DNA from: Clostridia bacterium
Lineage (GTDB): Bacteria > Bacillota > Clostridia > TANB77 > CAG-508
Direction of reading: 5' to 3'
DNA: 9,148 nucleotides
NCBI GenBank assembly: GCA_900754085.1
Contig: CAAEBO010000010.1
Span: 1-9,148 of the forward strand
Below are positions 6,336 through 9,148 of the stretch, in pieces; positions within the stretch are counted from its first letter, which is position 1; every line of letters starts with the position of its first letter. The notes beneath the pieces were generated by a model. The model worked only from the letters and a program-made list of their open reading frames with translations. It was not told the origin of the DNA and searched no databases. A program made the translations under genes and the position numbers.

Positions 6336-6914
6336 ATGGATTTTAATAATATTAATGTAGGATTTGCATTAACAGGTTCATTTTGTACATTTAAAAAAGT
6401 AATACCAAAAATACAAGAACTAAAAGATTTAGGAGCTAATATAATACCAATTATGTCGTACAACAGCTATAATTTTGATACAAAATTTGGAAAGGCAAAA
6501 GATTTTATAGAGGAAATAGAAGGTATTACAGAAAATAAAATTATTCATACAATACAAGGAGCAGAACCTATTGGACCTAAAAGTTTAACAGATATTATGG
6601 TAGTTGCACCTTGTTCTGGAAATACACTTGCAAAGCTTGCAAATTCAATAATAGATACTCCAACTACCATGGCAATAAAATCACATTTAAGGAACCAACG
6701 ACCTTTAGTAGTTGGTATATCTACAAATGATGCTCTTTCTGGCTCTGCAGAAAATATAGGCAAGTTATTAAATAGAAAAAATTATTACTTCGTACCATTT
6801 ACACAAGACAATCCTATAACAAAGCCAACATCATTAGTATTTAAATTTGATTACTTAATACCAACTATACAAGAAGCATTAAATAATAAACAATTACAAC
6901 CTATAATAGGATAG
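6336..6914 (+). CDS. dpaB: Dipicolinate synthase subunit B (DpaB/SpoVFB)
   Basis: This is the flavoprotein-like subunit of the enzyme that makes dipicolinic acid from dihydroxy-tetrahydrodipicolinate in the sporulating mother cell. Dipicolinate fills the spore core as its calcium chelate and gives heat resistance. At 192 residues it has the family's usual length. Recognisable blocks are GFALTGSFCTF (9-19), SYNSYNFDTKFGKAKDFI (41-58), AEPIGPKSLTD (76-86), APCSGNTLAKLAN (91-103), HLRNQRP (117-123), and NYYFVPFTQDNP (149-160). AAAGGAGGAG (6322-6331) gives an unambiguous start. In Bacillus the gene follows dpaA in one operon. Here it stands alone between terminators behind a SigK-like promoter, so dpaA must be elsewhere in the genome or be missing. 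Confidence 0.95.
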   Translation: MDFNNINVGFALTGSFCTFKKVIPKIQELKDLGANIIPIMSYNSYNFDTKFGKAKDFIEEIEGITENKIIHTIQGAEPIGPKSLTDIMVVAPCSGNTLAKLANSIIDTPTTMAIKSHLRNQRPLVVGISTNDALSGSAENIGKLLNRKNYYFVPFTQDNPITKPTSLVFKFDYLIPTIQEALNNKQLQPIIG

Positions 6915-6925
6915 ACTAAACATAC

Positions 6926-6955
6926 AAAAAGCACTAATTTTCATTAGTGCTTTTT
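6926..6955. terminator. Bidirectional terminator between dpaB and the recombinase gene
   Basis: AAAAAGCACTAAT (6926-6938) and ATTAGTGCTTTTT (6943-6955) form a 13-bp perfect stem with the loop TTTC. A residues on one side and T residues on the other let it work in both directions. It ends dpaB (11 bases before) and the leftward recombinase gene (18 bases before on the minus strand). Confidence 0.88.
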
Positions 6956-6973
6956 CACAAATTTATTTTAAAA

Positions 6974-7957
6974 TCATTTATTAGTAGAATAATCTGAAAG
7001 TGGATTTACCTCTACAGCATTTCGTACTTGTTCATTAGCAACATGAGTATAAATTTCTGTTGTAGAAATACTTTCATGTCCAAGTAGTTCTTGTAAAGCT
7101 CTAATATCCACATTTCCATATTGATACATAAGTGTTGCTGCAGTATGTCTTAATTTATGTGTAGAGTACTTTTTAGTATCTAACCCAGCACGTCTTAATT
7201 CTTTATCTACAACATATTGAACAGTTCTTTTACTAATACGTTCTTTTCTTTCACTTAAGAATAAAGCTTTAATTGAGCTAGGTTTTATTCCTATTTTAGG
7301 ACGTACTTCCAAATAGCTGTTAATGGCTTGTAAACATGCCTTATTTAAATATATGGTTCGTTCTTTATTTCCTTTACCAATTACAGTCATCTTAGCATCA
7401 TCAAATGAAATATCGTTAATATTTATTCCAATTAATTCTGATAAACGAAGTCCACAATTTAAAAATAATGTTATTATAGCATAATCTCTTTCTTTATTTC
7501 TTTCTTCATCACTTGTAACAGATAACAGTTTTTTGCTATCATCAAGAGTTAAATACTTAGGCATACGCTTTTCTATTTTAGGTGTTTCTAAGTTTTGAGC
7601 AGGATTTTTGTCTATTAAATTTGCTTTTTGTGAAAGATAATTAAAAAAGACCCTAATACTACTAACTTTTCTTGCACGTGTAGCTGCTTTACTATGGTAT
7701 GTTGTAGTAAGATACGCAAGAAAAGCATGTATATCATTTAATTCTATTTTCTTTATTACATCTAAGGATAAATTACTTATATTAATATCTTTAAAATCTT
7801 TAGATGATGCAAGATTAAAATGAAGCATTATAAATTTTAAAAACATTGCTAAATCATAATTATATTCTTTTATTGTATTTGGAGATTTATTTAATATTGT
7901 TATAGAATAATCTAAAAATGAATTTAAATATTCTGGGTTCATATCGCGTGAAATCAT
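6974..7957 (-). CDS. Xer-type tyrosine recombinase (XerC/XerD family)
   Basis: The protein cuts and rejoins DNA through a 3'-phosphotyrosyl intermediate. Xer proteins usually resolve chromosome dimers at dif. At 327 residues it is slightly longer than the usual 295-300, largely through an insert near residues 46-72 in the N-terminal SAM-like core-binding domain. That domain (about 7-112) contains SPNTIKEYNYDLAMF. The catalytic domain carries the complete set: R171 (NCGLRLSEL), K195 (GKGNKER), H267 and R270 (THKLRHTAA), H294 (LLGHESISTT), and nucleophile Y303 (EIYTHV). AAGGAGG lies five bases ahead of the ATG. The gene follows a DUF3137-type gene after 17 bases on the same strand. No attachment site or phage gene is nearby, so a housekeeping Xer is more likely than an integrase. 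XerC and XerD cannot be told apart here. Confidence 0.92.
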   Translation of the reverse strand: MISRDMNPEYLNSFLDYSITILNKSPNTIKEYNYDLAMFLKFIMLHFNLASSKDFKDINISNLSLDVIKKIELNDIHAFLAYLTTTYHSKAATRARKVSSIRVFFNYLSQKANLIDKNPAQNLETPKIEKRMPKYLTLDDSKKLLSVTSDEERNKERDYAIITLFLNCGLRLSELIGININDISFDDAKMTVIGKGNKERTIYLNKACLQAINSYLEVRPKIGIKPSSIKALFLSERKERISKRTVQYVVDKELRRAGLDTKKYSTHKLRHTAATLMYQYGNVDIRALQELLGHESISTTEIYTHVANEQVRNAVEVNPLSDYSTNK

Positions 7958-7974
7958 TTTTTCCTCCTTATATG

Positions 7975-8982
7975 TTATTCTTCGTAATTTGACATATTAT
8001 TAGATATTTTTTCGATTATATCTAATATAAATGTTATTATAATATAGCATAATGCAAAATTATTTTTGTTAAATAAATTCCCCATAAAAGATGGAGTAAA
8101 CAATTGGTTAATAAAAAATCTAAAATACACATAATTTCCTGTAAAAACAATTTGAAAATTCACTTTATATTTTTGGTAAAATTCAGTTAAGTAATCCAAT
8201 ATATCTGAAGTTAATATTTCATGAGTATTTAATTTATTGTTTGAATATACATGTAAAATTTTATTAAAATCAGAATTATCCATTTCTATATATTTTAATG
8301 ACGAATTCGTGGCACCTAGTGCATATGCTGTATTATACTCTAAGTTTTCGGTATTAATTTTTGTATAAGAAGGAATAGTTTTATCTAAAATAACAGTAGC
8401 AAAAACTCCATTAAATACATTTTCACTAGTAGATGTTGCAACTATATTAGAGGCATAAAACTTATGATTCTCTTTAGTATAGCCACTTATAGTATCTTTA
8501 GTTACCAAGCTATTAAGTTCTGAATTATCAAAACACGCAGATTGATAATAATTTTCTTCATTTGAATAGGATGTATTATTATAATTTAAATTTATATTTA
8601 TTAGCTGAATAAATCTTTCTATTACATTAGAATATTTAACTTTAAACTTTTTAAATTCAAATAAAAACATAATAACTATTAAAAGTAAAACTATTGCAGG
8701 TATTATAGAAAAGGCCATATTAAGAGAATTTAAATATGTAAACATAAATGTAAATAATAATATAATGAAGCATAATATACCAGAAATAGTATAGAAAATT
8801 AACTTTTTCTTTATAGAGATTATCTCAGAAAAGTCTAAGCTATTAAACTTTGAAAACACATCGTTAAAAGATTTTGGAACTTGAGAGAGTTCTAGTTTTT
8901 TTGTAGAAAAATTTGGCGTTAAAATAAATTTATATACTAAAAAACCGACAAATATTGCAACTAAAATTTCTAAAAATATCAT
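7975..8982 (-). CDS. DUF3137-family membrane protein
   Basis: This 335-residue protein has hydrophobic segments at about 2-21, 61-84 and 89-110, followed by a long soluble region. In that region ENYYQSACF (143-151), DTISGYT (163-169) and VFNGVFATV (189-197) match the DUF3137 pattern of a YYxSxxF block, a D-x-I-x-G block and an FxGxF block. The family's function is unknown; its members are often encoded next to LemA proteins. The hydrophobic stretch near the C-terminus (about 310-322) looks like a buried helix rather than a membrane span. The start has AGGAGG nine bases upstream. The gene opens a leftward operon whose second member is the Xer recombinase. It diverges from a gene at the right edge that also begins with a hydrophobic segment. 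Confidence 0.8.
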   Translation of the reverse strand: MIFLEILVAIFVGFLVYKFILTPNFSTKKLELSQVPKSFNDVFSKFNSLDFSEIISIKKKLIFYTISGILCFIILLFTFMFTYLNSLNMAFSIIPAIVLLLIVIMFLFEFKKFKVKYSNVIERFIQLININLNYNNTSYSNEENYYQSACFDNSELNSLVTKDTISGYTKENHKFYASNIVATSTSENVFNGVFATVILDKTIPSYTKINTENLEYNTAYALGATNSSLKYIEMDNSDFNKILHVYSNNKLNTHEILTSDILDYLTEFYQKYKVNFQIVFTGNYVYFRFFINQLFTPSFMGNLFNKNNFALCYIIITFILDIIEKISNNMSNYEE

Positions 8983-9005
8983 TTGTAAAACCTCCTATTT
9001 AGGTT

Positions 9006-9034
9006 ATTTTACCATAAGTTATTTGCTATGTAAA
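9006..9034 (-). promoter_or_regulatory. Promoter for the DUF3137-xer operon
   Basis: Read on the minus strand, TTTACA (complement of 9029-9034) is followed after 17 bases by TAAAAT (complement of 9006-9011). A TGG immediately before it gives an extended -10. Confidence 0.65.
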
Positions 9035-9038
9035 TTTT

Positions 9039-9067
9039 TTGACAATTTTTATTTTAAAGCATATAAT
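9039..9067 (+). promoter_or_regulatory. Consensus SigA promoter for the right-edge gene
   Basis: TTGACA (9039-9044), 17 bases, then TATAAT (9062-9067): a full consensus match with ideal spacing. Its -35 is four bases from the -35 of the divergent promoter. Confidence 0.85.
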
Positions 9068-9100
9068 TATTTTATATAAAAAAGATGGGGGAGAGGTAAA

Positions 9101-9148
9101 ATGCTAGTTGCATTAGTTTTAATAATAATTGCTTTAATTATATATGTA
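9101..9148 (+). CDS. 5' end of a membrane-anchored protein (possibly LemA family)
   Basis: Only 16 codons are visible before the window ends. The product begins MLVALVLIIIALIIYV, a hydrophobic N-terminal anchor. The start is supported by GGGGGAGAGG (9087-9096) just upstream and by a consensus promoter. LemA proteins start with a single N-terminal membrane helix that leads to a YNxLV motif, and their genes often neighbour DUF3137 genes, so LemA is plausible. Nothing diagnostic of LemA is within the window; the name is an inference from context. Confidence 0.6.
   Translation, partial: MLVALVLIIIALIIYV

Noticed and set aside
2824..6763. Minus-strand open frames opposite pta, ackA, the cysteine-cluster gene and dpaB
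   Set aside because: They lie antisense to well-identified genes, have no ribosome binding sites and show no protein-family features.
6974..7957. Phage or genomic-island integrase
   Set aside because: No phage, plasmid or cargo genes, tRNA target or flanking repeats are seen, and the protein is Xer-like with all catalytic residues.
9007..9036. A dif-like arrangement (..ACCATAA, spacer, CTATGTAAATT) near the xer operon
   Set aside because: The right arm resembles a XerD-binding arm but the left arm matches poorly, the spacer would be 8 rather than 6 bases, and the whole overlaps a good promoter.

Overview
This is an AT-rich window (sampled lines are about 27% G+C in ordinary genes) from a low-GC, endospore-forming Firmicute, most likely an anaerobic member of the Clostridia. 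Four things point there: strong AGGAGG ribosome binding sites with short A/T-rich intergenic gaps; a fermentative pta-ackA operon; a dipicolinate synthase subunit B gene behind a sequence matching the sporulation SigK promoter; and a cluster of Spo0A-box-like sequences in front of a small DUF6514-type gene. The species cannot be fixed from this window.

Layout on the + strand. Positions 1-468 are the 3' end of an unrecognised gene that begins before the window and ends at a rho-independent terminator. Next is a 205-base gap with Spo0A-like boxes and a promoter, then a small DUF6514-like gene whose stop codon lies in the loop of its own terminator. A second promoter drives trmB (tRNA m7G46 methyltransferase) and, 30 bases later, a TTG-initiated gene for a transglutaminase-like Cys/His/Asp protein. 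A near-consensus promoter then drives pta-ackA, the two-step acetyl-CoA to acetate route that makes ATP, ended by a hairpin. A single-gene unit follows, encoding a duplicated cysteine-cluster protein; its base composition is less AT-rich and it ends in an 18-bp perfect hairpin. Next is dpaB, alone in its unit, with a SigK-type promoter.

A bidirectional terminator at 6926-6955 separates dpaB from a leftward operon of two genes: a DUF3137-type membrane protein followed by a Xer-type tyrosine recombinase. The DUF3137 gene diverges from a gene cut by the right edge, of which only a hydrophobic N-terminus (16 codons) is visible. The two promoters are back to back, with -35 boxes four bases apart, and the rightward one is a perfect TTGACA-17-TATAAT. 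LemA is a plausible but unproven identity for the cut gene.

Most of the window is ordinary core chromosome. No insertion sequence, CRISPR array, tRNA or rRNA was seen. The parts that most deserve a second look are the Spo0A-like box cluster with its small target gene, the transglutaminase-like protein beside trmB, the tandemly duplicated cysteine-cluster protein, and the stand-alone dpaB.
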